From positions 1-64,000 of the forward strand of contig JBAXHD010000007.1 in NCBI GenBank assembly GCA_037139095.1: a stretch of 64,000 nt of DNA. The letters are read 5' to 3'. Source of the stretch: WLMZ01 sp037139095. GTDB lineage: Bacteria; Actinomycetota; Acidimicrobiia; Acidimicrobiales; Ilumatobacteraceae. Shown here piece after piece: positions 32,615 to 41,197 of the stretch (position 1 is its first letter; every line of letters begins with the position of its first letter). The notes under the pieces are model-generated. The model had not been told where the DNA came from. It saw only the letters and a program-made list of their open reading frames with translations, and did not search any database. Both the position numbers and the translations under genes were made by a program.

Positions 32615-33616
32615 TTAGAGCGGCGCGCCGCCAGCAACGAAGACCGATGGGAGCCCGCCTGTATGGATGAACACCACATGGTCGTTCACGCCCCAACGGC
32701 CCTGTGCCACGTGGCCCATCAGACCGGCAAAGCCTTTGCCTGAGTACACGCGGTCGAGCACCCAGCCGCCAGTGCGCGCTGCCCACTGAATGGCTTGGTC
32801 GGCGCCGTCGGTAGGTATCGCGTAGTCCTCGCCGAGATAGTCGGGGTCGATCTCGACATCGCTTGCGACAACACCTGTTGCACCAATGAGTGCCAACGTT
32901 TCCGAAGCCAGAGCCACAACATCGGGCATCCCCATGAGCACGCCTTTGGCGGCGCCGATTGCGACAACATCGGGCACTTCGTTACCGAGGCTGCGCCACA
33001 GCGCCTTGCCTGCCACCAGTCCAGCGTGGGTGCCGCCGCTCGACGAGGTGAACACGATTGCGGTAGGCGCGAATCCGTATTCCTGGCACTGCAGCATGAT
33101 CTCGATAAACCCTGCGAGATATCCCAACGCACCAACAGCGGTGCTGCCGCCAATCGGGATCGAGTGCGGACGCAACCCATCGGCAGCGAGCTCTTCGGTG
33201 AGCGCCTCGCGGGCGATCTCAAGCGCACCCCAGTGCGACGCGTCTGCCCCCGTGAAATGCAGATGAGCACCAAAAAGGTGCGCGAGCAGCTGATTACCGA
33301 CAAGCGTGTCGGGGCGATCGCCAGACAGCACCAAGTGCGTTTCGAGCCCCAGCCGGGCACCTGCGGCAGCAGTCATACGGCAATGGTTCGATTGCCCGGC
33401 TCCCACGGTGACCAGACAATTGGCGCCCTCGGCCATCGCCTGACCGCACAAATACTCGAGTTTGCGGGCCTTGTTGCCCCCGGCCCCAAGGCCAGTGAGG
33501 TCATCGCGTTTGATCCACAACCGAGGTCCATCCTCGAACTGTGGGCCCTGCTCAAGGTGCGTTGGCAGGGTGGCGAGATTGGATCGGGGCAGAGTGGAGA
33601 GTCGACGCAGCGGCAT
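32615..33616 (-). CDS. D-cysteine desulfhydrase / ACC deaminase-family PLP enzyme
   Basis: A 333-residue fold II PLP enzyme. The cofactor lysine is in GGNKARKLEY, VTVGAGQSNHCRMTAAAG is the substrate/PLP strand, and SSSGGTHAGLVAG binds phosphate. The pattern matches D-cysteine desulfhydrase and 1-aminocyclopropane-1-carboxylate deaminase, which cannot be separated by eye. It forms pyruvate or oxobutyrate and ammonia. The ATG at 33616 is chosen over 33646 because the family starts near LRRLSTLPR. Divergent from the sigma factor gene. Confidence 0.82.
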   Translation of the reverse strand: MPLRRLSTLPRSNLATLPTHLEQGPQFEDGPRLWIKRDDLTGLGAGGNKARKLEYLCGQAMAEGANCLVTVGAGQSNHCRMTAAAGARLGLETHLVLSGDRPDTLVGNQLLAHLFGAHLHFTGADASHWGALEIAREALTEELAADGLRPHSIPIGGSTAVGALGYLAGFIEIMLQCQEYGFAPTAIVFTSSSGGTHAGLVAGKALWRSLGNEVPDVVAIGAAKGVLMGMPDVVALASETLALIGATGVVASDVEIDPDYLGEDYAIPTDGADQAIQWAARTGGWVLDRVYSGKGFAGLMGHVAQGRWGVNDHVVFIHTGGLPSVFVAGGAPL

Positions 33617-33666
33617 TGGTTTGACTGTACGTTGGCTGTCAACCAAACCGAACGCGCTCGAGCGGC

Positions 33667-34191
33667 GTGTCTTCCCCGGTGACTATCACGATGATGAACG
33701 ACATACGAATGGTCGACGATCTCGAATCTCTTTTTCGCGCCCATCACGGGCGTCTGGTTCGCGCTCTCACCGTGGCATGCGGCAACGAGCAAATCGCTGC
33801 CGATGCGGTGCAGGTGGCGTTCGTGAAAGCTCACCTGAAGTGGCGTTCGATCATGTCGTACGACGATCCCGTGGGCTGGATCCGCCGGGTCGCTATCAAC
33901 AACATGCGCGACGAACATCGCCGTGAGTCACGCAAGCAACGAGTCGTCGACCGCCTCGGCGCAGAGCCAGAAGTACAAGTACAAGCCCCCCAACTCGACG
34001 AAGTCGCGGCAATGCTCGCAGGCCTGCCGCGCCAACAACGGTTATCTCTCGCACTGTTCTATGTCGACGGCCTGTCCGTCGCTGAAACAGCAGCAACGCT
34101 CGGGATCTCAGAGGGCGCAGTGAAGTTTCATTTGCATCAAGGCCGATCCACGTTGCGCGGGCAACTGGGTGAAGGAGTACACCATGAATGA
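33667..34191 (+). CDS. ECF-type RNA polymerase sigma factor
   Basis: A sigma-70 family regulator of about 174 residues. Region 2 is LFRAHHGRLVRALTVACGN with DAVQVAFVKAHLKW, and region 4 is LPRQQRLSLALFYVDG with SVAETAATLGISEGAVKFHLHQGR, a SigE/SigM-like helix-turn-helix. The start is unclear (GTG at 33667 or ATG at 33691). The last eight bases overlap the next gene, which encodes a membrane protein with a cytoplasmic N-terminus, the common layout for a sigma/anti-sigma pair. It probably controls an envelope stress response and possibly its own operon (inference). Confidence 0.9.
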   Translation: MSSPVTITMMNDIRMVDDLESLFRAHHGRLVRALTVACGNEQIAADAVQVAFVKAHLKWRSIMSYDDPVGWIRRVAINNMRDEHRRESRKQRVVDRLGAEPEVQVQAPQLDEVAAMLAGLPRQQRLSLALFYVDGLSVAETAATLGISEGAVKFHLHQGRSTLRGQLGEGVHHE

Positions 34192-35011
34192 GTTCGACGA
34201 TTCGGTGCTGCGGGATCAACTGCAGCGACTTGGCGGCCACGGCCCCGACGAAGCCAGCGCATATCTTGCGTTACAACAGCGCGTGGGTGTCGCCAAGCGA
34301 CGTCGCGCCGCGGCAGTTGTGAGCGCACTCGGTGTGACCCTGATCATTGGTTTCGCCGCCGCCGCATATCAGCAACCATCGAGCTCGCGCCTGGTACCCG
34401 CAAGCGGTGGAGGCGACGACGCTGTGGTCACGGTCGCAAGCACAGTAAGCAACGGCAACACAACGTCGTCGAGCACCGCGATCAGCACGCCGACGATCAA
34501 CGGCAATACGCCCAACGGCAACACACCGAACGGCAACACGCCCAACGGCAGCACCCCATCAACCGCTCCACAGACCGGCACTGACTCAACCACGCCAAGC
34601 CCAATCGACGTGCCCACCACCACAGCACACACCGTGCCTCACGGCCACACCACCACTCCGGCTCCGGCCACAACAGCGCCGCCTGCCGTTCCCGTCGTCA
34701 CGTCGGCACCAGTTGTTCCCCCCACCACAAGCGCAGCGCCCACGCCAAGTTCGTCGGTGCCAACCAACTTCATCGAAGATGCCACGGTGTCGTCGTCTGG
34801 TGGGACGGCCACAGTGCACCTCCAAGACGGCGTGCTCACGATTGTTTCCTACTCGGCTTTCGCAGATCACGACTGCGTCGTCGACCCCCCGTCCAAGCGC
34901 GTGCGAATTACGTGTCGCCCAACGTTGTTCAACACCATTGGGAATACGTCGCACCTCGACTTCTCGATTGGCCCCGACGGCCACCTTGTGGCCTTGGCCA
35001 CCGAGTCGTAA
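34184..35011 (+). CDS. single-span Thr/Pro-rich membrane protein, possible anti-sigma factor
   Basis: A 275-residue protein. An AAGGAG box seven bases before ATG 34184 sets the start. The cytoplasmic part (about 1-45) is charged, one transmembrane helix follows (AAAVVSALGVTLIIGFAAAAY), then a long Thr/Ser/Pro-rich extracytoplasmic linker with four NGNTP repeats, and a small C-terminal beta domain (about 85 residues) with two cysteines (DHDCVVDP and RITCRP) that could form a disulfide. The eight-base overlap with the ECF sigma gene suggests an anti-sigma role, but no recognisable zinc-binding anti-sigma domain is present in the short N-terminus, so this remains a proposal. Confidence 0.68.
   Translation: MNEFDDSVLRDQLQRLGGHGPDEASAYLALQQRVGVAKRRRAAAVVSALGVTLIIGFAAAAYQQPSSSRLVPASGGGDDAVVTVASTVSNGNTTSSSTAISTPTINGNTPNGNTPNGNTPNGSTPSTAPQTGTDSTTPSPIDVPTTTAHTVPHGHTTTPAPATTAPPAVPVVTSAPVVPPTTSAAPTPSSSVPTNFIEDATVSSSGGTATVHLQDGVLTIVSYSAFADHDCVVDPPSKRVRITCRPTLFNTIGNTSHLDFSIGPDGHLVALATES
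34499..34558 (+). repeat. four 15-base coding repeats (NGNTP)
   Basis: Four tandem 15-base units encode NGNTP three times and NGSTP once in the extracytoplasmic linker of the possible anti-sigma protein. The units differ at third codon positions, so they are not very recent copies. Confidence 0.85.
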
Positions 35012-35039
35012 ACCCTCGGCGCACACGACCCACACAATT

Positions 35040-35089
35040 CGCCAAAAAGCATGAGCGCACGTTCACCGTGCGCTCATGCTTTTTTGGCG
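35040..35089. terminator. strong intrinsic terminator after the sigma/anti-sigma operon
   Basis: Nearly perfect inverted repeat of about 21 base pairs around a five-base loop (TTCAC), with a run of As on the left arm and six Ts on the right arm (CATGCTTTTTT). The single mismatch is one extra T. It can work in both directions. It ends the sigma factor transcript and separates it from the secreted protein gene. Confidence 0.88.
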
Positions 35090-35187
35090 TTATGGCACCA
35101 CTGCCAAGCTTCAGAAATATTTGGACACAACCAAACCGCAGCTGATCGGTAGGCGTGTCATCTCCAAACAATCGAAAGAAGGACCCA

Positions 35188-35727
35188 ATGAGAACTTCAA
35201 TAAGGGCCAACCGCCGGCTCACCATCGCTCTCACACTCAGCGCAGCGGCCGTGCTCGGCATCACCGGAATTGCTTCGGCAACCAACCGCGCGTTCGAGGA
35301 CAGCCCAGCCATCACCACATCGAGCACGGCAACAACAGATGCTCCAGAGTCTCCCGTGAGCACGCCGGGCAGCGTGGACCCCACAATGCCCGCATCAAGC
35401 ATCCACGACAACGCTGATGATGACAGCACCAGCAGCAGTGTCGACGGCGCTGTGCCTTCATCGAGCATCCACGACAACGACGACAGCAACGACGACGACG
35501 GCATCATCGATGGCACGGCTCCCTCGTCGAGCATCGACGACGATGACGCGGCCGACGACCAATCAGAAGTTGAGTCAGGCGACGACAATAGCGTCACATC
35601 GAGCAGCGTCACATCGAGCAGCATCGACGACAGTGTCAGCCACTCGAACAGCAACAAGGGCGGCAGCAACACTGGTGGCAGCACCACCGGCTCCGTCAAA
35701 AGTGGTGGCCACAGTAGCGACGGCTGA
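35188..35727 (+). CDS. secreted acidic Ser/Asp repeat protein
   Basis: A 179-residue protein. Residues 1-33 form a signal peptide (RTSIRANRR, then LTIALTLSAAAVLGITGIASA) with a likely cleavage after ASA. The mature part is low complexity: three imperfect repeats of the kind PSSSIHDND with Asp runs, then VTSSS repeats and a Gly/Ser/Asn tail. It has no cysteine and no known domain. AAGAAGGA precedes the ATG at 35188. It is flanked by two terminators, so it forms its own transcript, possibly a target of the upstream ECF sigma factor. The acidic repeats could bind cations. Function unknown. Confidence 0.7.
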   Translation: MRTSIRANRRLTIALTLSAAAVLGITGIASATNRAFEDSPAITTSSTATTDAPESPVSTPGSVDPTMPASSIHDNADDDSTSSSVDGAVPSSSIHDNDDSNDDDGIIDGTAPSSSIDDDDAADDQSEVESGDDNSVTSSSVTSSSIDDSVSHSNSNKGGSNTGGSTTGSVKSGGHSSDG

Positions 35728-35747
35728 GACTCGCTCCTGAGGTACTT

Positions 35748-35783
35748 CGAAAGAACCCGGCGCTGAGGGGCCGGGTTCTTTCG
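35748..35783 (+). terminator. intrinsic terminator after the secreted protein gene
   Basis: CGAAAGAACCCGG (35748-35760) pairs perfectly over 13 bases with CCGGGTTCTTTCG (35771-35783), around a ten-base loop. It lies 21 bases after the stop of the secreted protein and 31 bases before uracil-DNA glycosylase. Confidence 0.85.
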
Positions 35784-35814
35784 CGCTCGGGCTGCGGTGG
35801 TAACACTTGCAGCA

Positions 35815-36480
35815 ATGCCAAGTGACTGGGACCCTCTGCTTCGCGCTGAAGCCAGCAAGCCCTACTGGCATACATTGCAGACCTTCGTGGCCCAAGAGCG
35901 CGAAGCCCATACGGTGTATCCACCCCCGGCCGAGGTGCTCGCGTCGCTACAACTCACGCCGTGTGCCAGCGCGCGGGTCATGATCCTTGGCCAAGATCCG
36001 TACCACGGCGCCGGCCAGGCACACGGATTGAGTTTCTCGGTGGGGCACGGCACAGCCATCCCGCCATCGCTGGCAAACATCTTCAAAGAACTCGCAACCG
36101 ACATCGGCGTCGCGATGCCTTCGCACGGAAGTCTTGAGTCGTGGGCAGCTCAGGGGGTGTTACTGCTCAATGCAACACTCACGGTGCGAGCGGCCGAACC
36201 AGCGAGCCATCAGGGCAAGGGTTGGGAGACGTTTACCGACGAGATCATTCGCGCCGTGAACAACAAACGCGAACACGTGGTGTTCGTGTTGTGGGGCAAT
36301 GCTGCGCGTAAGAAATCGGTGCTCATCGACACATCGCGGCACACCATCATCGAGTCAGCGCACCCGTCACCGCTGTCGGCGCACCGCGGGTTCTTTGGCA
36401 GCAATCCGTTTAGTCGCATCAACACCGCATTGGCCGCAGCAGGGCAGCCGACCATCGAATGGCAACTCACTGAGCCCTGA
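35815..36480 (+). CDS. ung: uracil-DNA glycosylase (family 1)
   Basis: A 221-residue repair enzyme. The water-activating Asp lies in GQDPYHGAGQAHGLSFSV, and the C-terminal HPSPLSAHRGFFGS contains the catalytic His and the DNA-intercalating loop. The Asn-containing LLLNATLTV motif recognises uracil. All elements of family 1 are present. It removes uracil from DNA to start base-excision repair. Start set at ATG 35815. An ATG 18 bases upstream is in frame but less likely. Ends at a bidirectional terminator. Confidence 0.95.
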   Translation: MPSDWDPLLRAEASKPYWHTLQTFVAQEREAHTVYPPPAEVLASLQLTPCASARVMILGQDPYHGAGQAHGLSFSVGHGTAIPPSLANIFKELATDIGVAMPSHGSLESWAAQGVLLLNATLTVRAAEPASHQGKGWETFTDEIIRAVNNKREHVVFVLWGNAARKKSVLIDTSRHTIIESAHPSPLSAHRGFFGSNPFSRINTALAAAGQPTIEWQLTEP

Positions 36481-36483
36481 AAA

Positions 36484-36525
36484 CAACAAAGGCGGAGCGA
36501 TCAAGATGATCGCTCCGCTCTGTTG
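36484..36525. terminator. bidirectional terminator between ung and the binding-protein gene
   Basis: GCGGAGCGATCA (36492-36503) and TGATCGCTCCGC (36507-36518) form a perfect 12-base stem with a three-base loop, extended by CAACAAAG against CTCTGTTG with one mismatch. It lies between the converging stops at 36480 and 36541. Confidence 0.82.
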
Positions 36526-36540
36526 TGAGGACTTCAGTAA

Positions 36541-38271
36541 TCAGCCCGCTGGGCTCGGATACGTGGGAGCGTTCTCGTTACCTGGCGCCTTGTCGTACAT
36601 CGTGACGGCACCTGTTGGATCAAAGAACTTGTCGGTGGTGGGCCACTGGCCCGGAAGGTAGCGCTTGCCGCCATCGACGAACTGGTACATACCCACGCCG
36701 GGCTTGCGGATCTCATCGAGTCCGGTTGCCGTTGGGTCCCACCAGATCATCGTGGCGTCGTCGACACCGTGATAGTCGTCGTGGATTGCCCAGATGCCTT
36801 GGTCACCCCACGACAACGATGGCTGAGTAATAGCCGAGCGGGTTGGCTTGGCATTGAACAATGCGTCCTTCCAAGTTTTCGGCGAAAGATTGGGGCCTAG
36901 GCCTTGCAGCACTGCGTAGAAAACCGCGGGGAACGGAGCGATCAACGCGATCGTGTCCTTGGCTGGCGGAGCGTTGCCGGTGAACCACGTATACAACGCA
37001 TAGGCGCCCGTGGTCTCAGGGGCGAGACGAGCCGACAGCGACGTGTAACCAAACGCATGCTTCCACTGCTCTTGGTCATAGGTACGAGCGAACGCATTCA
37101 CATCGACCAATGCCGAAGTACCGATGAACCACTCGGGGAAGTAACCCTGCGCTGTTGCTTCTCTGGTGAAGTCACGAGGCGCAACGGGATCACCATCGAA
37201 CACGATGGTGGTGACGCCTGCCGCCTTGAACTTAGCGATGGCCTGCGATGCAGACTGCTGAATGGTGCCCGGGTTGAGCTCGTATGCAACTGTCTCGGCT
37301 ACTGGCGCACCGGCATCGACCATTCCCTTTTGGAACTGGTCGTTCGAGATCTTCGAACTTGCGCTGCTCTCGATGTAGAGCGACCCAAACTTGCGGGGGC
37401 TGTTCACGAAATCGGGGCCACCATGTGTTGCGTTCTTGCCGACGAGTTCTTTCTTAATCAGTTCAAGCTCATGAATTTGGGCCTGATCGCCGCTACCACC
37501 GATGCCCCACACGTAGGGATCTCGCTGTGTGTAGAAGTCGTGAGGCTGGCTAGGAGTACAGCTCAGGCACAAGATTTTGTGAGCCGCAAGCTCATCAGCG
37601 AACGCACTGGTGAGGTTTGGACCGCCCCACACCATGAAGGGCTTGATCTCTTCGGCGATGCGCACGGCGTCGGCACGCGCGGCAGTCTCGTCGAGCGCGG
37701 TGCCCGTGCCAACAAACGGCACGAACTTCACATGGCGCCCATATGTCTCGTAGTACGTCTCGTAGTACTTGATGAGATTCTGCATCGTCTCGGTGGACTG
37801 GTCATTGGTGTCGGACACCTGCACGGCGTCGGTGATGTAGGCCATGATCGGATCGCCGGGCAGACCTTGATACATCACGATGGTGATGTCGGTGGCGGTG
37901 ACACCCTCGGCGGTGGCGCCACCGTTGTCACCGGTGAACGGCACATAACACGGCGAGGCGAAGAAGTCGGGAACAGCAACCTTGCCGGTGGTGGTGTCGC
38001 AACGCTTACCCCAGTCGACGGTGACACCAGCCTCCTTGGCCTGCGTGAAGTTCATGGGATAGGTGATGACGCCAGCAGCGCCGGTGCCTGGCGTAGACGA
38101 TGAGCCAGCGGCTTCGGTGGAGACAGGGGCAGCGACCTTGTTATCTTTGCCACCCGAAATCACCAGCGCTCCGACGCCGATACCAACCGCTGCGACGAGA
38201 CCAATAACGGGCCCGAATCGTTTCAGGGTGGTGGATTTCTTGGCTTCACTTTCTGCACTTACTGGTTGCAT
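36541..38271 (-). CDS. branched-chain amino acid-type ABC substrate-binding protein, membrane-anchored
   Basis: A 576-residue periplasmic-binding-fold protein of the LivK/type I family. One transmembrane helix (about 18-40, FGPVIGLVAAVGIGVGALVI) follows a short basic N-terminus and no lipobox is seen, so it is probably held in the membrane uncleaved. The Leu/Ile/Val-binding fold appears in segments such as FKAAGVTTIVFDGDPVAP and FGSLYIESSASS. It is much longer than LivK (about 370), with an insertion near the N-terminus. It is the third gene of the liv-type operon, 22 bases after the transporter-ATPase fusion. Its ligand is unknown and may not be an amino acid. Confidence 0.82.
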   Translation of the reverse strand: MQPVSAESEAKKSTTLKRFGPVIGLVAAVGIGVGALVISGGKDNKVAAPVSTEAAGSSSTPGTGAAGVITYPMNFTQAKEAGVTVDWGKRCDTTTGKVAVPDFFASPCYVPFTGDNGGATAEGVTATDITIVMYQGLPGDPIMAYITDAVQVSDTNDQSTETMQNLIKYYETYYETYGRHVKFVPFVGTGTALDETAARADAVRIAEEIKPFMVWGGPNLTSAFADELAAHKILCLSCTPSQPHDFYTQRDPYVWGIGGSGDQAQIHELELIKKELVGKNATHGGPDFVNSPRKFGSLYIESSASSKISNDQFQKGMVDAGAPVAETVAYELNPGTIQQSASQAIAKFKAAGVTTIVFDGDPVAPRDFTREATAQGYFPEWFIGTSALVDVNAFARTYDQEQWKHAFGYTSLSARLAPETTGAYALYTWFTGNAPPAKDTIALIAPFPAVFYAVLQGLGPNLSPKTWKDALFNAKPTRSAITQPSLSWGDQGIWAIHDDYHGVDDATMIWWDPTATGLDEIRKPGVGMYQFVDGGKRYLPGQWPTTDKFFDPTGAVTMYDKAPGNENAPTYPSPAG

Positions 38272-38293
38272 GAGCTTCCCCCTTGTTATCGGA

Positions 38294-41197
38294 TTATGTT
38301 CCGGATCTGGTTATTGCCACAGCTGAGGTGCCGAGATAACTCTCGACCACTCGTGGATCTTCGAGCACCGCGCTGGGCGTGCCCGTGGTGACTACTGCGC
38401 CTTGGTCAAGCGCGATGAGTCGATCAGAGATCGAACTGATCAGCGGCATGTCGTGCTCGATGATGACCAGGGCTGCGCCCATCTCGGCGCGCAAGCGCAA
38501 GAGCACCGGAGCGAGCGCTTCTACTTCGCGTTGAGCGATTCCCGACGACGGTTCGTCGAGCAAAATCACCGTGGGACGATGCGCCACTTGGCACGCGAGA
38601 TCGACCACGCGACGTGTGCCGGTAGACAACTCTCGAATGAACGATTGCCGATACTGAGTGAGGCCCATCAGTTCGAGCAGTTCTTCGACTCGCTCGGCCA
38701 CCTTTTGCTCAGAGTCGAAGGTTTGCGGCAAGCGAAGCGCAGCGGCAAACATGCTGCGACTCTTCACGAATCGCTCGGTTGCCACCGCAAGCGTTTCGCT
38801 GACAGTGAGCTCGGGGAACAACTTGGCATCTTGGAAACTGCGACCGAGACCCGAAGCGGCTCGCTCTGCGGGCGAGGCCTCGGTGACCTCTTTGCCGCCC
38901 AAGAAAAGGCGACCAACCTCGGTTGGCGTAAAGCCCGAGATGAGATCGAACAGCGTTGTCTTGCCGGCGCCATTAGGACCGATGATGCCAACAATTTCGC
39001 GCGGCGCAATCTCGAACGAAACGTTGTCAACCGCGCGGATACCGCCGAACGAGCGCATCATGCCGTCGACCTTCAGCGCCGGAGGTTCGCCCTCGGCGGC
39101 GGCAGGCGCCTGCACTACTGACTCGCCAACGCTGGCATGCGAGAGGAACACCGATCGCAACAGATCGGGACGAGCAAGCAGATCGGCGGTTGGACCGCTG
39201 AATCGAACGGTGCCGCGCTCGAGAAAGTAGGCGCGCTTGGCCACCGACAACGCCACGTTGACGCTTTGCTCAACCATGATGATGGCAACGCCGCTAGCGG
39301 CAAGGCGCTCGACGATTGGCAACAGTTGGCCAACGATGATGGGAGCAAGCCCCAACGACAGCTCGTCGATGAGCAGCACGCGCGGGCGGGCGATAAACGC
39401 CATACCAAGCGCAAGCATTTGCTGTTGGCCACCGCTGAGGTTGGCCGCCGCATCCTCGAGGCGCTGCTGCAGAATCGGGAACATTTCGAGCACTTCGGCG
39501 GTGCTGGTCTCTACGTTGTCACTCTTGCTTCGCTGGGTCCATCCGGCCAATTGCAGGTTCTCGCGAACCGACAACGAGCCGAAGACACCGGCTCCGCCCG
39601 GCATCTGCGAGATACCCAACACCGCGATCTCGTTTGGCGGAGCGTGGGTGATGTCGCGGCCATCGAGCACCACGGCCCCGCGATCGGCTTCGACGATTCC
39701 GCTGATGGCCTTCAGCAAGGTTGATTTACCGGCGCCGTTGGTGCCGAGCAACGCCACGATCTCGCCCTCTTTCACATCGATGTCGACGCCGAACAGCACC
39801 TGACGTCCGCCGTAGCCAGCATCGACGCCGCGTACGAGTAACAGATCGGACTCGCCCGCCCGGCGCTGATACAACGCCTCTGATCGAGCAGCGGCGGCAC
39901 GCCACACCTGGGCGATGTCGGCATCGATGACATCGGCGATGCTGCGCAAGATGAGGCTGCCGATGATGAACAGCGGCACCATCACCAACATGCCGACGCG
40001 CACGTTCCACTTGTCGGCGACCCACCCAATAAGCGGCAAAACGATGAGACCCGGGATGACCCACAACGATGCGACGCTGAATCCGGTGGCACGTGCACGG
40101 GCCGGAATAGCCAGCGAGAACGCCACCAAGATGCCTGGCCCCAAGGTGGCAAGCGCCGCAGAGATCACACAGTTCATTGCGATTGCCGTGCCGATGTTGG
40201 GCGACAGTGCGAACGCCACGAGAACCACCGAGGTGCCGATGGCGATCCACGACAGAAAACGAATGAGGCCCTTCATGTTGTTCATGAAGTGGCGGGTAAC
40301 AAACCGAGCGCCAAGCACGATGCCCACAAGCTGAAATGGTTCGGCTATTGCAGCGGCAAACCCGCGACCGCGTTCGCCAAGACCGAACTCTCGGTCGTAC
40401 AGCACCGACGCAAGGGTGACGAACCCGGTGAGCGCTGTCGCGAGAAATGGAAGCGACCACCAGATGCGGCGAAGGCTCTGCACTTTTTGAACGGTGCGCC
40501 AACTCTCGGCGAACGACGCCGGAATTTCTTCAGTGTTGATTACTTCTTCTGAGGCACCCGTTGCCGCCCGTTCCCAGCGTCCGCGAATGGGTTCACGCAT
40601 TCTGAACGCAAGCACGGCGAAGATGATGGTGGGCACCATGAAGACGAAGAACGGTGTGCGCCATCCGAAGTAATACGCCAGCAGGCCGGCCGCCAGCGGA
40701 CCCACAAATGACCCCACCGCGTTCGCTGCGCGGTGAGCACTAAACACCCGGCTACGAGTTTCGATTGGGTAGTAGTCGGCCAACAGTGAGTTGTGGGTGG
40801 GGTCGACGACTGCCTTACCGATGGCCGAGCCCGACCGGGCGATGGTGAGCACGACAACGCCCATGGCAAGGCCGGTCATACCGCTAAAGAGACCCCATAC
40901 CAGTGCGCCAATGATGGCAAGCGGAATGCGCTTTGAGCGGTCGGCGTATTGAGCGATAGGCACCTGCAATGCCAGCGCGGCGATTGAGGCCAGAGCCACA
41001 AGGGCGAGTGCCGTCGTGAGGTTGATGTTGAATTCCTTGCGGATGTTCGGCAGCAAGATGCCAAACGCTGTGCGGTCGAGTTCGTCGACGGCATTGAGCC
41101 CAAACAGGATGATGAGCGGAAAGGCAGACTCGCCTCCGCAGATGGTGCGCAGCCACACCATCGGATGCCTGAACCCTTCGAGGAACGCTTTCATCAT
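38294..41197 (-). CDS. MFS transporter fused to LivF and LivG ATPases
   Basis: A 967-residue fusion. Residues 1-425 carry about 12 hydrophobic helices of a major facilitator permease, with LNAVDELDRTAFGILLPNI near the first helix and YADRSKR in loop 2-3. Residues about 450-695 are a LivF-type ATPase: Walker A GTNGAGKST (485-493), LSGGQQQM (587-594), Walker B ending D611-E612. Residues about 705-960 are a LivG-type ATPase: GPNGAGKTT (740-748), degenerate signature LSTGTRRVVDLA (857-868), Walker B LLDEPSSG at 879-886. All ATPase motifs look functional. The start overlaps the permease stop as ATGA. The ATPases are in F-then-G order and in one chain, so the complex has linked subunits. What the MFS part does is not known. 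Confidence 0.88.
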   Translation of the reverse strand: MMKAFLEGFRHPMVWLRTICGGESAFPLIILFGLNAVDELDRTAFGILLPNIRKEFNINLTTALALVALASIAALALQVPIAQYADRSKRIPLAIIGALVWGLFSGMTGLAMGVVVLTIARSGSAIGKAVVDPTHNSLLADYYPIETRSRVFSAHRAANAVGSFVGPLAAGLLAYYFGWRTPFFVFMVPTIIFAVLAFRMREPIRGRWERAATGASEEVINTEEIPASFAESWRTVQKVQSLRRIWWSLPFLATALTGFVTLASVLYDREFGLGERGRGFAAAIAEPFQLVGIVLGARFVTRHFMNNMKGLIRFLSWIAIGTSVVLVAFALSPNIGTAIAMNCVISAALATLGPGILVAFSLAIPARARATGFSVASLWVIPGLIVLPLIGWVADKWNVRVGMLVMVPLFIIGSLILRSIADVIDADIAQVWRAAAARSEALYQRRAGESDLLLVRGVDAGYGGRQVLFGVDIDVKEGEIVALLGTNGAGKSTLLKAISGIVEADRGAVVLDGRDITHAPPNEIAVLGISQMPGGAGVFGSLSVRENLQLAGWTQRSKSDNVETSTAEVLEMFPILQQRLEDAAANLSGGQQQMLALGMAFIARPRVLLIDELSLGLAPIIVGQLLPIVERLAASGVAIIMVEQSVNVALSVAKRAYFLERGTVRFSGPTADLLARPDLLRSVFLSHASVGESVVQAPAAAEGEPPALKVDGMMRSFGGIRAVDNVSFEIAPREIVGIIGPNGAGKTTLFDLISGFTPTEVGRLFLGGKEVTEASPAERAASGLGRSFQDAKLFPELTVSETLAVATERFVKSRSMFAAALRLPQTFDSEQKVAERVEELLELMGLTQYRQSFIRELSTGTRRVVDLACQVAHRPTVILLDEPSSGIAQREVEALAPVLLRLRAEMGAALVIIEHDMPLISSISDRLIALDQGAVVTTGTPSAVLEDPRVVESYLGTSAVAITRSGT

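Noticed and set aside
36904..38103. 399-codon plus-strand frame opposite the binding protein gene
   Set aside because: Antisense of a well-supported binding-protein gene. Composition is Arg/Gly/Leu-rich with no domain.
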